A stretch of DNA of 64,000 nt from Linyphia triangularis (GCA_963978545.1 OZ021726.1:29856459-29920458); one strand, 5' to 3'. Shown: positions 12,320 to 25,280, counted from the first letter of the stretch. The notes: a model not told the origin generated them from the sequence alone. Numbers and translations are program-made.

Positions 12320-13565
12320 CTAGCTAAATACCCGTGCTTCGCCACGAAATTTTACCATGTGCATTATTTTAGTCAGCTGTGAGGCCCCGCGTTGTGGAAA
12401 TCCGTCATTGGTGTATAGACCCCAATTTTTGGCTCTTCGCTCTCAGGAAGGTTCATCGAAACGCAAAATCGAGTTCGCTTCGCTCGCTGAAAAAATCATT
12501 GACACATAAGCACAGGCTTACTTAACTCGTTGAAAGGTTCATTGCTATGCAAACATGAGCTCGCTTTTCTCGATGAAAGGTTCATTGCTGCGTAAGCGTA
12601 AGGTCGCTCACACACTAAAAGCTAATTGCTACGTTAAGCCTTAATATTAGAAGCCCCTCCCTTGTCGAGAAACATTAAAAAAATTCCCCGTTAATAAGTA
12701 TAATTCAACACCCCTTTAAGAATATTTTAACATGTGATGTTTGCAAATAGCAAAATTAAAAGGTCAAACTACTTACGTTGAAACTTTCAGCGCTCTAGGC
12801 CTATTAAAAGTCGCTATTTGTGGAAATATTAATTAAAAATTCATTAAAATATAAATTAAAATTTTAACGTTCTTTTATTCAAAAGTTCAATTAGAAGGCC
12901 AAAACTATTTGTGTTGAAAATTTCAGAAATGTAGCCCTATTAGAAATCATTTTGTAAAATATTTGTTAATTAATTAATTAAAAAATAAATAAAATTTCAA
13001 AATTCTGTTTTGCAAAAGTTCTATTAGAAGGCCAAAACTTCTTATGTTGAAAATTTCAGAGCTGTTGCCCTATTAGAAATCGTTTTGTAAAATATTTATT
13101 AATTAATTAAAAAAGAACTAAATAAAAATTTAATATTCTGTTTTTTAAAAGTCCATTAGAAGGCCAAAACTTGAAACTATGTTGAAAGTTTCAGAGCTGT
13201 AGCCCTATTAGAAATCGTTTTGTAAATATTTATTAATTAACTAAAACAATTAATTAAAAAAGAAGTAATTAAAATTTTAACATTCTGTTTTTCAAAAGTC
13301 CAATTAGAAGGCTAAAACTACTTATGTTGAAAATTTCAGAGCTGTATCGCTATTTGAAGTCACTTTGTAAAAAATAAATTAATTAAAAAAATTAATTAAA
13401 AAAGAACTAATTAAAATTTTAACACTCTGTTTGACATTCATAAAATTAGAAAGTCAAAACTTCCTATGGTGAAAATTTCAGAACTCTATTCCAATTTTAA
13501 GTAGGTTTCTATAGATCCACAGACAGACAGATAGACAGAGTCACAGCTTGTTTTATCATTATAGA
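12320..13565 (-). mobile_element. Non-autonomous Helitron, complete
   Basis: Read on the minus strand it starts TCTATAATGATAAAAC (5' TC) at 13565. It ends with a short hairpin (CGTG GCGAAG CACG), then GGTATTTAG and CTAG at 12320. The bases outside are A and T, the expected insertion between A and T. The interior has five to six diverged copies of a unit containing 'ttagaaggccaaaact' at 12891, 13024, 13156, 13304 and 13446 (spacing 132-148). No Rep/helicase coding sequence is present, so movement would have depended on another element. Confidence 0.8.
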
Positions 13566-13566
13566 T

Positions 13567-15300
13567 AGATATATTTTAAAGCAATACTTTAGCAGATATT
13601 ATGGTCTAAAAATGAAGTACTAGGTTTATGGTCAGGCTGAAGTTTCCTCTTAATTTTATGAGAAAAACCAAAGAAAAAGATTATAATTAAAATTTTCTTA
13701 GCTAAGTAATCTTATTTAGAGATTTAAAAAAAAAATAATTTTTTATGGAGATCCTTCAACCTTTTCCATCTGTGGTAAAACTGTGTTTCAGTTTCTGGTT
13801 ATCAAGATCTCACAGTTCTGTGGCTCCAAGCTTTGAAAATAGTTGCTATAATAGTCTGAGAAATAAAAAAAATAGGCAAAATTGTATGTTAATTTTTCAT
13901 AACTTAATACTTAATAACAATTAAAAAAAAAAGAACTTCTCTCATCATGTCCCGTGTAGTATGATTAATTGCTAAACAAGGGAATTTCCAGGAGGATGCA
14001 CTTACACTGACATGGCTTTTAAAAATAAAAAACCATTGGAAAAAACACAGTTTTCATAGAAAAAACGTAAATACAGTTTTGAAACTATTCATGAGTGCTG
14101 TGATGTGTTATTTATTTTTTAAACTATCTTTTTTAAACTGATTCTTGCACCGGCGTTTTGATTTTCGGCCTCCTGTCGTTTAGAATTTTTGAGGACTAGA
14201 TAGAAGAAGAAATTTATACATTTTTTATTTGGCAATCATTTCCGGTGTTATTCTCGTGATTCTTGGAAAATGTTTAGCTTTTTAATTGTTATGCACCAGG
14301 TATGAGATTTATTTTTAGAATTCGGCTGAGTATTTACTATAATGCCTTTGTGTTTCATTTTTCAATTTTCTTTTCATTATTTTTCTAACTTAGAAGAAAT
14401 AAAATTTTACTCTCGTATTTTTGTGTCTTCTGGTTCTTCTGTTCAAAACACTTGTTCTTGAATAGCGCGAAAACTTGTTGGATACTTTTTTTTTGCATGA
14501 AAAAAAAGTTGTGTAGACACATACAAAAAATGGTTTTTATATTTTATTTGCATTCTAATATTTGTAAAAAAACCAAAAAAAAACAAAAACAAAAAAAAAA
14601 AACCGGAAAGTACTATTGTAATTCGGGGAAGGTTTTTAATAATTGTGTAAATTTTTTTTATCTCATGAGGGGTCATCTACATGTTAAAACTAAACCAAAC
14701 TTTAAAAAGTTCAATGGCAATCACATAATATTATTCTACATTTGGATTCAGGACAAAAAAAAAAAAAAAAAATGGAGGTGGGGGGGGGGGGGATGAAATG
14801 CATGCCAAATTTCCTAACTTTCCAGTAATTTAAATGATGGCAAGAGAATTACAAATTAATATTAAAAAAAAAAAAAAAAAAAAAATTGGTTGTTTAGACT
14901 TAAGTTGATAAATAATTAATATAGTTTAGCAATTTTAGTTAAAATATACAAATTTTGTATTAAATATTTTTTTAAATAAAATATTATTAATTAATAAATT
15001 AATTTTTTTAAATAGAAACCTTTATTTTTTTTGCTTTCATTAGATTTATCATGCTCAAAAACTCATTGAAAATGGTTTTTCTTTCCATTTTGACTTTGAC
15101 GTTTGGTTTTCAATATTCTAGTAAAAATATAAAAACAGTCTAATTTTAGAGACCGGATATTATATTACATTTGAAATTTATCAATGTTTAATTGAATAAA
15201 AAATATCCCAATGTAAATTTTTTTTTGTATTAGTTTTCTTCTTTCAAACAATATGAACATAGGAGGAAAACTTTTATATTTTTCACTAGTAGATTCAGAC
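13567..15300. other. AT-rich non-coding with homopolymer runs
   Basis: Several A runs (14575-14600, 14755-14771, 14864-14884) and a G run (14780-14792) are present. The open frames over them are low complexity. Confidence 0.45.
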
Positions 15301-15301
15301 A

Positions 15302-15507
15302 GCCACAAACGAATAGTTGGTTGGTTGCTTTCAGATTATCTGGCCCCGTTAGCAACACGAGGACTATAGTGCGCCTAAACATTCGTCATTTGACAAGTCA
15401 ACATACATTTACTAACACCCATGCCTAACACGGGACTCGAACCCGCAACCTCGCTGTCTAGAGGCTAGCACGCTAACCGCTATACCGTTTGGTCGGCCAC
15501 AAACGAA
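15302..15507 (-). mobile_element. tRNA-derived SINE with 12-bp target duplication
   Basis: The body 15314-15495 is flanked by the direct repeat GCCACAAACGAA (15302-15313 and 15496-15507). On the minus strand it begins with a tRNA-like head containing a perfect B box (GGTTCGAGTCC) and a weaker A box, and it ends in a CCAACCAACCAAC tail. The element sits inside the older Tc1-type transposase gene, which continues directly from the right target copy. A closely related copy is at 33088-33281. Confidence 0.88.
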
Positions 15508-16131
15508 AAGTGAATTGTGCTTATATATTTGGCAACTCGGAAGATTTGGGAGGTGTGCATCAAATTAATTTCTTTGTAAAGTGGGATGATGTTGTTTTTT
15601 CCGAAGAGAAAAAGTTTAATTTAGATGGACCAGATGGTTTTGAATACTTCTGGTATGATCTCTGTAAAGAATTTTTCTCTTCTTAAATCATATACATTTA
15701 GAGGTAGCTCAGTCATGGTATGGGGAGGTTTTGCATCTGAGGGAACTACTCCAATAGCTTTTGTGCATGACAGGAGGAATTCTGAGAGTTATGTTGATAT
15801 ATTAGCCGATAACCTTTTACCAGAAGCATCGCTAATTAAGAGTGGAGACTATTTGTCCCAGCAGGAAAATTCCTCAGTACAGGTTTCTTAAAATTCGAAA
15901 TCAGGGTTTGATGCTAATTTCATGAAACTATTTGACTGACAGGCCAGAAGCCCTAGATCTAAAGTCAATTAATTCAGCTACACGAAGTATACAAAAATGG
16001 TATTCAATATCAAAACAAGCAATAACTTCCTCGAAAAAGCCAGGATAAAAATTTCCAAGAATTTTTCAAACTCCATGACACCAAGACTGATAAAAGTGAT
16101 TGAGAAGAAGAGGGATATTATTAATAATTAA
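15496..16131 (+). pseudogene. Dead Tc1/Tc3-type transposase
   Basis: Decayed DDE transposase of the Tc1/mariner superfamily. In order: VVFSEEKKFNLDGPDGF (about 15586-15642, frame 1), a frameshift, SVMVWGGFASEGTTPIAF (about 15711-15765), QQENSSVQVS ending at a stop at about 15889, a degenerate stretch resembling the SPDLNPIENLW region (about 15945-15990), and a C-terminal MTPRLIKVIEKKRDIINN ending in TAA at 16129-16131. The usual SDE is SEE, QDN is QEN with the nearby His replaced by Gln, and the third catalytic region is scrambled, so it cannot be active. The 5' part is missing upstream of the SINE insertion. A CCACTG end next to TA at 16636 marks the element's right border. Confidence 0.85.
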
Positions 16132-16291
16132 TGTATTTCAGGCCAAAAATTCATTGCTCCTTTTGTGCAGTTTTTGCAATGACATTTTTTTTATTTAAGG
16201 CAAAACATTCATAATTTGCATTTACCAATGTTTTGCATTTTGCAATGATTTGTAGCATAAAAGAACATTTCAAGTGTACATTTCACTTTAG

Positions 16292-16564
16292 GGTCATTCG
16301 ATGTGAAGTTACCTAGGGGTTCCTGCTCGACCCTCTTCAATTTTGATGAAACTTTCACACAATATTCAAATAACTCCTAGAGGAAGTAGTGGAAAGTGTC
16401 AGCTTAATATATAGCCAAGTTGTGGTTTCTGTCTATATATTAATCTGACTCTTTCCAAAACTTCCTCTATGAGTTGTTTGAACATTGTGTGAAAGTTTCA
16501 TCAAAATTGAAGAGGATCGAGCAGGAACCATTTTCGAATTTTGGCCACTTCCTATGGAATGATC
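16292..16564. mobile_element. Inverted-repeat MITE inside the Tc1 remnant
   Basis: The left arm 16292-16402 and right arm 16446-16564 are imperfect reverse complements (GGTTCCTGCTCGA ... TCGAGCAGGAACC; GGTCATTC ... GAATGATC at the ends) around a 43-base centre. It lies between the transposase stop and the right end of the Tc1 element, so it is probably a later insertion there. Confidence 0.75.
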
Positions 16565-16623
16565 TTTTGTTTATTTCAGAAATAGTTTTTTTTTCTGTAC
16601 AATTTTCTGATGTCCTTATAATT

Positions 16624-16636
16624 CTGGCCACCACTG
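16624..16636 (+). other. Right terminus of the Tc1-type element
   Basis: TGGCCACCACTG ends the element and is followed by TA (16637-16638), the Tc1/mariner target dinucleotide. The matching left terminus was not found. Confidence 0.55.
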
Positions 16637-16639
16637 TAA

Positions 16640-19600
16640 TTAAACTGTTAGGAAATTGTGGCGCATTATAGACTTCATTTAGTTTTTTTCGAGCCTAGAA
16701 AAGAAAATAATGATGTAACGGTTAGGTTTAATTAGGTTTGAATTCGACTATAAAATTATAAAAAATTTGAATTCATATGTCACCGGGAAATTCATGGACA
16801 TATTAGAAATTTATGGACATTTTAGCACAAAAACATACATTTTAAACAATTATTTATATAATTAAATATATAATTAATGTCCATAACGATGAGATTTTAG
16901 AAGAATTGTATTTTTTTTTATATAAAAAGCTTTATCATTCTTAGATAATATAGCTATTTAATAAGTTTATATTCGAATGCAATGTTCCATTACTTTGAAA
17001 ATATACAAAAAGTTTTTTTTTAATTAAATAAAATATTTGAACCATATTTCCTTAGGTTAGTGAAACATATAAAAAGTTAGGGTGATCTATTTAGGATAAT
17101 TAGCATCAAGTATTTTATCATTGTCAAACAAAATAGTATCGTAACAATTTAATGTTTGCAAATTTCATTATCAGCATTAATACACTTGGGCGCCGGCAGG
17201 ATTATTTGCTGGGGGTGTAGATCAATTTTATTGGGTGCTAGTCAACTTTTCGTCGATCATATATGACGACATAAATTAATTAATTGATCATTTTTTTTTT
17301 AAATTTTAATTGAAGGAAGAATTGCTTAAAATCTAAAATATTTTGATATTGAAATTAATAATTAAAAATTTCAAAACTAAAAGAGTCACAATAAATTTAT
17401 TGCTATTGGTTCAAAAACTGAATCAAAGTTATTGTATTGTTTATAAAGAGTATTTTGGATGTCATTGTAAAAAAAAAAATTTAGCTCTGCAAATCGCAAA
17501 CAATATAAATTTAATTCATATTTACATGGGTAAGCAATGAAAATGGAAAATACTTTTCCTTTTGGAAATGTCAAAATCAATGCTTACTTCTATTTTCCGA
17601 AGTAAGCTTTGATATATTTGTGACAATGAGATTGAACTTAAGATTAATAAGCCTGGGGTATATTCAAGTTGAGAAAACGTTCGACATCGAGAGTCCGAAT
17701 CGGAAAAATGTTCTAGTTAAATCCATGATGAAGACAATTTTTTTTAAAATACAAATTATTATTATTATTATTTTTTTTTCTTTTTTTTCTTTCACTGTTT
17801 GCTCTCTTTAAATCTGTTGTTGTAAAAAACTGAGATGTAAAGTCATGTCATTGAATACGTGACACTGACACAATCCTACGAAGTGCTCAACAGTTTCTAA
17901 AATCGAATTCAGAATTTCACTTCCAAAAGCAATATATTTTTGGTAATTTACGACCTTAATTTCAGAAGATCATGCTATTATTCAATGATGTAATTCCTCA
18001 TCCCCCCTCCCCCTTTATGTCCTCATGCCCTAACCTTTCTCATTGTCTAATTGTAATTGTGTTACTTTATAGTTTTATAAATGTTTTTTTTCTTCTTTCT
18101 AATAGGATGCAAAAGATATAACTGATTTCTTCTCACGGCAAAAAAAAAAAAAAAAAAATCTAATTCAGAAAGTACTAAAAATATGCCAAGTATAAGGAAA
18201 TGCCACAAAACTAGAGTCAATGTTTGCGTGGAAGATTCAACTTTTTATTCAAAAGGAAGTAGAATATTTGAGATTATCTAAGAGAAATTAATTAAAAAAA
18301 AATATCTTACTCTACAAAGAAAACTTTGTACAATAAACAATAAACTAAATTAATACTCTATTCCGCAATATGGCCCATGTGTTGCCCTTGCGCCGTTAAA
18401 ATTAGCAAAAAATTAGTAAAATTAGCAAAAAATTAGTAAAATTAGCAAAAAATTAGTAAAATTAGCCAAAAATTAGCGTAATGAGTACATTTACCACTTC
18501 TACAAAATTAACTATTTAAACAAAACACATAATTTTTACTCCGCCTGCAAATTGTTCTGTCAGCACCCATGTTGTTAAATTTAAGACAAAGACACTTTGC
18601 TTAAAAATTGGTACAGAACCTGTAAGACTATTGCACTGGAAGCTTACAATTTTTCCACTTCGCTAATATTGCGATGATGAGCAACTGAAAGTTTTGATAC
18701 TTTTTAAGTCGATAACTTACCTGAAAGTAGCTTCTTAATGTTGACGACCCGCGTATTAATTTTTTTCATCTATATTTAATGAACAGATTAAGATATAAAC
18801 TTCAAATATTATTAAGTACTATGAAGTAACAATCTTCATATTGTACTAAATTTTAAGTTTATACATAATTAAAAGCAAAATTATACAGATTTAATGAATG
18901 GCTTAGTAAATATTTAATTGTGTCATAACTTTAAATTAATTCCTGAAATGTTATAATTTCAATTGATCTATGGGTTAAATACTACATTTATGGCGACTTT
19001 CATGTTTAAATTTTACTTTGTTGTATTCTTTTATAACGAACGCATTTTTTATTTGGTCAACATTTTCCGTAAAATGCAATTTTAAGCGTCTTTAAAGTAG
19101 TATAAATGTTTTTTTGAACCGTTTAAGATAATAACTCTTGATAATTTGGAACAGAGTGGTTGTAAGTGTTAAGATTTTATCAAGAAATAACTTTATAATG
19201 CTTCTATTATTGTTAGAAACATCGAATTGAGAACGTTAAAACATCTAAAGTAGTTTTAGACCAAATAAGTGTTGATTGGGCTGGTTGTCCTGGATAGCTA
19301 AAATTTGACTTACTTCCACGCATCTAAGTTACAAAATCTAATATTTTCATGAAGTTTTAAATATGATTAGTACATTTCTCAATTATTATCCTAGGACCTA
19401 GGTATAGTCAATTTCTAATTTCTTTAGCTGGGCCTTTATATATGTTAGAAAATCAATTCTTCGTTAATTTAGGAGGGGGAAGAGGACATAACATTACATT
19501 ACATAATAACTTACTTTACAACTTACATTACATAACAGTTTACTTAACATAAGAGATCAAGTATCTCTTTAAGACTCTTTAAGCAAATGAAAAGATCAGT

Positions 19601-21300
19601 AATTTGTGCAATATTTTCATTACAATTTTACTTGCCTCTATTTAACATACATTCTTACTCTTTCATAGTAATCAAGGCTTTATTTGAAGGCTCAAACCCT
19701 GGATGGTCAAAAGTAATACGGCAGAATGGTTGAAAACATTTTTGTTTTCAAAGTTAAAAATAGCTGCCAAAACTCTCAAATTTTTAATAAAAATTCTTTT
19801 ATGTTTCTTTTGGGTTATTTTTATACTAACTGTGTGCTAAATAACATTCATATCATCGGGTAGACACCCAAGTTATTCACCTTTTTATGTTTCAGCTTGA
19901 CGACCAGACATACCGGAAGTGATAAAATAAGAGTTTCCTTTCTCTTTATGCTATACGGAACACTCTAAAAGACGAAAGATGAATATGCACCAGAAACAGA
20001 AGAATGGAACCTCAGCATGCTATTTTAATTTTAAGATTTTGTTAAATCACGTCTTCTTTTTTGTATTTCAATGTATGAGTATTTTATTTCTCACAGAATA
20101 AATCTGTACGTTTCTGCAAGGGTTTCTATAGTGGCAGGCGGGTATCTCCATATTTTCAAATTTCTTAAGGGATCCATTTTAATTATTAAATAAAAAAATA
20201 TTTAATATTACTTGTATAACAACAACTGTTTTTATATTAATAATGATTTATATAATTTGTTGATAGAAAAGAGCGGACGGAAAAGTATCGTTATAGTTCC
20301 CAGAGTACTTTAATATTATTTGTAATTTACCAAATCATTAAACTGTTGATAGATATTTTTCGTTATCAGTTGATTTGACTGTATTTATCTAAACTATAAT
20401 GCTGATATGACAAATAAAACTGCTTTGTTAAACAATAAAACAGGTTTGAAGGAAGAAATCATTATGGGGTGCCCAAATTTTTTATTATTGTTTAGTGTCC
20501 GTAATAATTTAATAAGTATCTGTCAGTAAGGAAGAGATTGCTATAAAAGTAGAATATTGAATCAAACCTTTATCCATTGGTAACTTTTCATATACAAAGA
20601 ACACAAAATAGTCAAATCATATATCCCTTATTTGGTCTCAAGAAACCGGTACCTAAAATTTACTTAGCATTTTTGGCCAACTTTTTCATTGGAGTACTAG
20701 CTGATGTGACCTAAAAATTTTTGACCTTCAATAGGTTGAATATTTAAAACTCCTCCTCCCTCTCCTCCATTTCATCACTTAAACTATAAAAAATCTTCCC
20801 GATTTTGAATTTTATTTTAAAAATATGTCACCAAGTTGGTCAATTTGGTGAAAAACTTGTAAGAAAACTTGATATCCAACTTTTAATCTGAAAGCTCTAT
20901 TCCCAAATAAAAAAGCAAACTTTAAAGAGCATTTTCGATTGAATTTATGTAATTCTAATATTAACGAGGTCCTCAAACTGATATATGATACATGACTGTA
21001 GCTTTTATAGTTTTGACTTAACAAATTGCAGTTTCACGGCCTGGTTTCATTTCCGGGTAGTTCCGATTGTAACTTCCGATTGATTTGTGGAATGGAAACT
21101 TGTCTTGGCGATACCTTTCATATGAGTTATTGGATTTAACGGCGGCAATTGTATTTTTGTATGGGAATGTCGATCTTAGACAGACTTTATAAAAGCTTTT
21201 TATTACGTTAGAGAAACATAGAAATAAAACTAATTGTGACAATATATGTGCTTGTTAGGTGTCTAAAGATATCTACTTTAAAATAATTCTAGGGAAAAAA
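16640..21300. other. AT-rich non-coding, no gene recognised
   Basis: Contains simple repeats such as ATT trinucleotides near 17756-17775, an A run at 18140-18157 and TTACA-rich sequence at 19490-19550. None of the open frames resembles a known protein. Confidence 0.45.
18398..18477. repeat. 20-bp tandem repeat, about 4 copies
   Basis: The unit ATTAGCAAAAAATTAGTAAA is repeated exactly three times from 18401 and then once with changes. Confidence 0.95.
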
Positions 21301-21303
21301 GCT

Positions 21304-21309
21304 AAAAAA
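21304..21309 (-). terminator. Pol III terminator of tRNA-Ala
   Basis: A run of six T on the minus strand begins three bases beyond the discriminator base of the tRNA gene, as expected for RNA polymerase III termination. Confidence 0.8.
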
Positions 21310-21311
21310 TG

Positions 21312-21383
21312 TGGAGGTGCGGGGGATCGAACCCCGGGCCTTTCACATGCAAAGCGAACGCTCTACCACTGAGCTACACCCCC
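21312..21383 (-). tRNA. tRNA-Ala, anticodon TGC
   Basis: A 72-base tRNA gene read on the minus strand. The acceptor stem GGGGGTG pairs with CACCTCC, including the G3:U70 wobble pair that is the main alanine identity signal, with discriminator A. The D arm GCTC/GAGC, anticodon stem TTCGC/GTGAA with loop TTTGCAT (anticodon TGC), and T arm CGGGG-TTCGATC-CCCCG all fold. The internal promoter boxes (TAGCTCAGTGG and GGTTCGATCC) are intact and a T6 terminator follows. No intron and no CCA are encoded, as usual for animals. Unlike the SINE heads elsewhere in the window, it has no tail or target duplication, so it is taken as a true tRNA gene. Confidence 0.96.
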
Positions 21384-21389
21384 AGATGT

Positions 21390-22670
21390 TCTGCAGTTAT
21401 CTGCACGTTCATTTGAACAACGCCATTGAGAAATCTTGACCTTATTCCTAAATTTATTGCGCAGGTGTATTATTGCGTAGGTAAATGTGTTGGCTGATGA
21501 CGAAGAAAGAATTCGAGTTTGCTTTTCAGACACAGTGGCGAACTTGGAGTTTAATGTGATAAGTATTTTATTTAAGTGATGGTCAAAGGTAATGCAGCAA
21601 ACGCTGACTCCATTACTTTTAAATATTTTTTTAATGCCCTGCAGAAATAAGTCTGAAATTATAATGTTAAGTAAACGTCTTAGGACTTTTAGTAAGAAAA
21701 GCCTCGCATTTACGTCCTGTATGGGATAATACTCATAAAATTTCACCCAAATCTCCCGACAATCAATACGAATCCAAATGTCGCACTATGTATGGCCTAT
21801 TTGTCTTATGCCATCTTTTAATGTTCGTATTGAATAATGTATCATTGGTTATAAACATATGTTTGTAATGATTACGGAAACAATATTTTTAGGTTATTGG
21901 AATGGTTGTATCCATCAGTGTGGTTGCTTATGCTTTGAAAGGCTAAAAGGAATAAAATCGAATGCAAGGATCGGACTGTATACTATGTACAGGTGACAAT
22001 TCGTTCAAGTTAATTTGACTGAAAGATGTAAATATTTGGCACCAGAGACGTAAAATCGACTGCCACCTTCCTCATTGAAAATTAAAGAACAGGGGGGTAA
22101 GCAAATGAAAAAGAATCTTTATTGTTTGGCAATTGGATTTGGTTCAAGTCGTTGAACAGCTTCGGCCATTTTTACCTAGTGGATCAGTACATTCATAATC
22201 TACTAGCATTCTTCTACATTCTATAAAAAAAAAAAAAAAAAAAAAAAAAAATCAGAATGATGTCCAGTGGTGTAACTTTTTTTTTTAATATGGTTGTTCT
22301 TTAGTTTAGAAATGAAAACTACGGATCTATATGAATGTGACGTACTTATCTACTTACCTTACATACTGAAAATTAGAATATTGAAATCTACAAGCTTGCA
22401 TATTTAGTACAACATCCTTTCTATCCAAAAAACAGTTTCTCTATCCTTTTCAGATTCTGTTAGGGGAGGGTAATTGAAGTGGCTTCTTTTTTTTTTTTTT
22501 ACGTTTTCAAATATTTTTTTATTCAATTGATTTCAATTTGTGCAAGCGCTACATTAGGGCTATATTGGGACCTTATTACAAATTTCAGAGAGGCGAAGTG
22601 GGGTGGGGATATGATGTCTTCCATGATGTGTTGTTATTTTGGCAATACTGTCGAAAATTTTGAAATTTTT
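21390..22670. other. AT-rich non-coding, no gene recognised
   Basis: A 127-residue open frame overlaps the tRNA gene on the same strand and has no recognisable protein features. An A run lies at 22225-22251. Confidence 0.45.
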
Positions 22671-22671
22671 T

Positions 22672-23331
22672 TACTTTCAAATACCCTTATGTATACATAG
22701 GGTAATAAAAGTATAGTACTTGAGAAAAAAAAAATTAAATTGCATTCCTCCACTTTTTGGAACATCCTGATTTCAAAAAAGTGATCTAGAAAAAATGTGT
22801 GTCTGTGGTCAGCATAACTCCCAAACAAATTGATCTACAATGTTCAAATTTGGTGTTTCGGGGAGATAATGGCACAGGTGAATCTCCATTGAAAAATCAT
22901 GTTTTTCAGTAATTTGCTAGAAAACGGCACAAACGATTTTATTCAAAATCGCTGTGATAATACCTCTTAAGGTGTTCTAAACATCGCCACCACAGAAATT
23001 CCCATAAAATGTTTTAAAGGCGTAAAAAGTTTAAAAACGAATGCCTTTAACACAGAGTTCTCTATCATCAACGATCATTTTTTCTTCTCTGCTTAGTTTC
23101 ACTTACAAGAAGGGATAATATAAGAATTATCGTTAAGTATATCTCCAAAATCATCATTTTGCCAATTTTTTATTTTTTTTTAAAAGACCTCTACGTGAAT
23201 TATTACAAAAAATATCGCCAAACTGTCCATTTTTACTAAATGAATGATAAAAATATAAATACGGTAGATGACACAAATCCACATCAGTATTATAGTGTAA
23301 TTGAAAGTTGTGCGATGTTCCACACCCCTAG
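22672..23331 (+). repeat. Hairpin-ended repeat, family B, copy 2
   Basis: It starts with the palindrome TACTTTCAAATACCC ... GGGTAATAAAAGTA and runs to 'gttgtgcgatgttccacaccccta'. This is the best copy for defining the family, about 660 bp. It also preserves the site (CTTTAACACAGAG, near 23045-23057) into which the piggyBac-like MITE inserted in copy 4. Confidence 0.78.
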
Positions 23332-23334
23332 TTC

Positions 23335-25280
23335 CTTTTACGATATGAGACATATTAAATATTTTTGGCAAGCAATAATATTTAATACCATGCTGACCTT
23401 GCTTCACGGCAGAGCAAGGAGCCAGGGAAAAAAATGACAACATGGAGTCCTGCCGGAAGCCGGAAGAGAGCATTGAGTTGTGCAGTGAAAAGTGTTAAAA
23501 GTGGACTAAAATAACTGTTTGACTACGCACGAAGCCTAGTTCTACACTCCCCCCTTCCCCAATTTAGTTTTAATATGGAAACTAGTTACGTTGAAGTATA
23601 TCTTTGTGTTACATTTACGATATAGAGCTCCTAGTAACACAAAAGTGCTGTCCAGTATCGTTCGACATTTACCAATCCCGATATGGAAAATTGTAAATTG
23701 GCCTTTGGATACTGATATTAGCTAATCTCGTTTAATGTTGTATAAAATATACTAAAAGTTTTAAAATGTTGATGTTTATTATTAAAATTGAAATATTTTA
23801 TTGATAAGAAAAGACGGAGGGCAAAATATATGTTCTGGGATTTTTTTAAAAAGGTTTATTAAAAATAAAATAAAAAAAATCGTGTATTTTGGAACGATAC
23901 TCGAGCTTTGGCCAGGAATGGCCAAACATTGGCCAACATTGGTCATTCCAGAGCCCTGTTCACGACATTGTTCAGTACTGTTGTGTTACCTGGGCTATAA
24001 TTTGACACTTATTTTACTTTAACTTTTCATTATGCAATTAACATTCTTTAAGTTAATAATGAAGGGGAAGTTCATTATGTAAACAATTAATGAAGTATGT
24101 TATTGTTTACAATTTTCTGATTTTCCTGATGCTAAATGATGGCAACATTTCGTTTAAAAAATGTGTGCTTTTGCCAAGAAAAAAAAAAAAAAAAAAAAAA
24201 AAAGAAAGAAAAAAAAGTATGTGTATTCAATTGGGTATAAATTATTAGATATCAGCCATTTTATTTGAAAACATGATGAAATTGAGACTATGTATTACTT
24301 TGGAAATATTTAATTCTTTAAATAAAGAAAAAACGTAATTTTTTTTTTTTTTTAACATTTTACCAGTGGGAGATTTTATGTTTCCATATAGAAACCAATT
24401 CGTAATTTATAGATTTGTTTTCATTTTTTTTTATAGTTTCCATTTATTAAGTATTGTAAATCTTACATTTTAAAAAAACGAGCCCTTTTATAAAGATGGT
24501 AACATTCGCGATACAATTGAGAAGGCGTATTAAAAGGCGATTTTCGAACTTGATATTAAAAAAGCTATTCTAGCATTCTATCCTTCCTTTAAAAAAAAAT
24601 TTAAAAACTTTTAAATTACAAAAAGCAAGATTAAATTAAAAAAGTCTTAATATTGAAGAAATGTGAATCTAAAGCACGATAAAAATATTCGTCAAATAAA
24701 GCATAAAAACAATTTTCCGGTTAATCCTTTCACTACCATGAGTTTTAATTAACACACACAAATATTTGTCATGCACACCTCTTAGTAACAGGATACTTTC
24801 TTTTTTTGTTTACTTACATTGGTAGAAGAAGGAAAATTATAATCAAACTAAATAAAATCTCAAATAAATGTTTACGCTACATTGTGCGTGATAATCACTC
24901 AGAGTAGCCCATTCAGATGATATTCACTTTAGTTTGCCTCTTTTCATTTCCAACAAGAATTAATCACAGTGCGACTATTTTAACCCTGGAAAGTGGTAGA
25001 TGCTGATACAGGCATCCGTTTTGGCCAGACGTTCCACCGTTAAACACAATTAAATCTATTACATTTTTTTTTTGTCAGCGGCTATTTCCTTCTTGACGGT
25101 CAATCGCATAAAAGTACAAAAAGGGCCGACCTGGGTTTCTTTAATACGTTTTATAAATAAAATACTTTTTTGCTTATGACCTTTATTCATGGATATTATT
25201 TTGTAGTCGAAGACTACCAATAAAAATGGTTCGAATGTTGTTTCACAGCAACCACATTTGACCACCACGTTGAGTACAGA
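23335..25280. other. AT-rich non-coding, no gene recognised
   Basis: A CpG-containing patch at about 23395-23540 has a short ATG frame (MESCRKPEESIELCSEKC, then stop), too short to call. An A run lies at 24179-24202. Confidence 0.4.

Noticed and set aside
15428..15495. tRNA gene on the minus strand (also at 33210-33270 and 44055-44125)
   Set aside because: The B box is perfect, but the stems do not fold into a full tRNA and the sequence continues into a SINE body with a CAAC tail and target duplications.
21363..21746. 127-codon minus-strand frame
   Set aside because: Its 3' end runs into the tRNA-Ala gene on the same strand and it shows no domain or splice signals.
23419..23480. Short frame MESCRKPEESIELCSEKC with a CpG-rich context
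   Set aside because: Only 18 codons before a stop, without a supporting splice donor; too short to call a gene.
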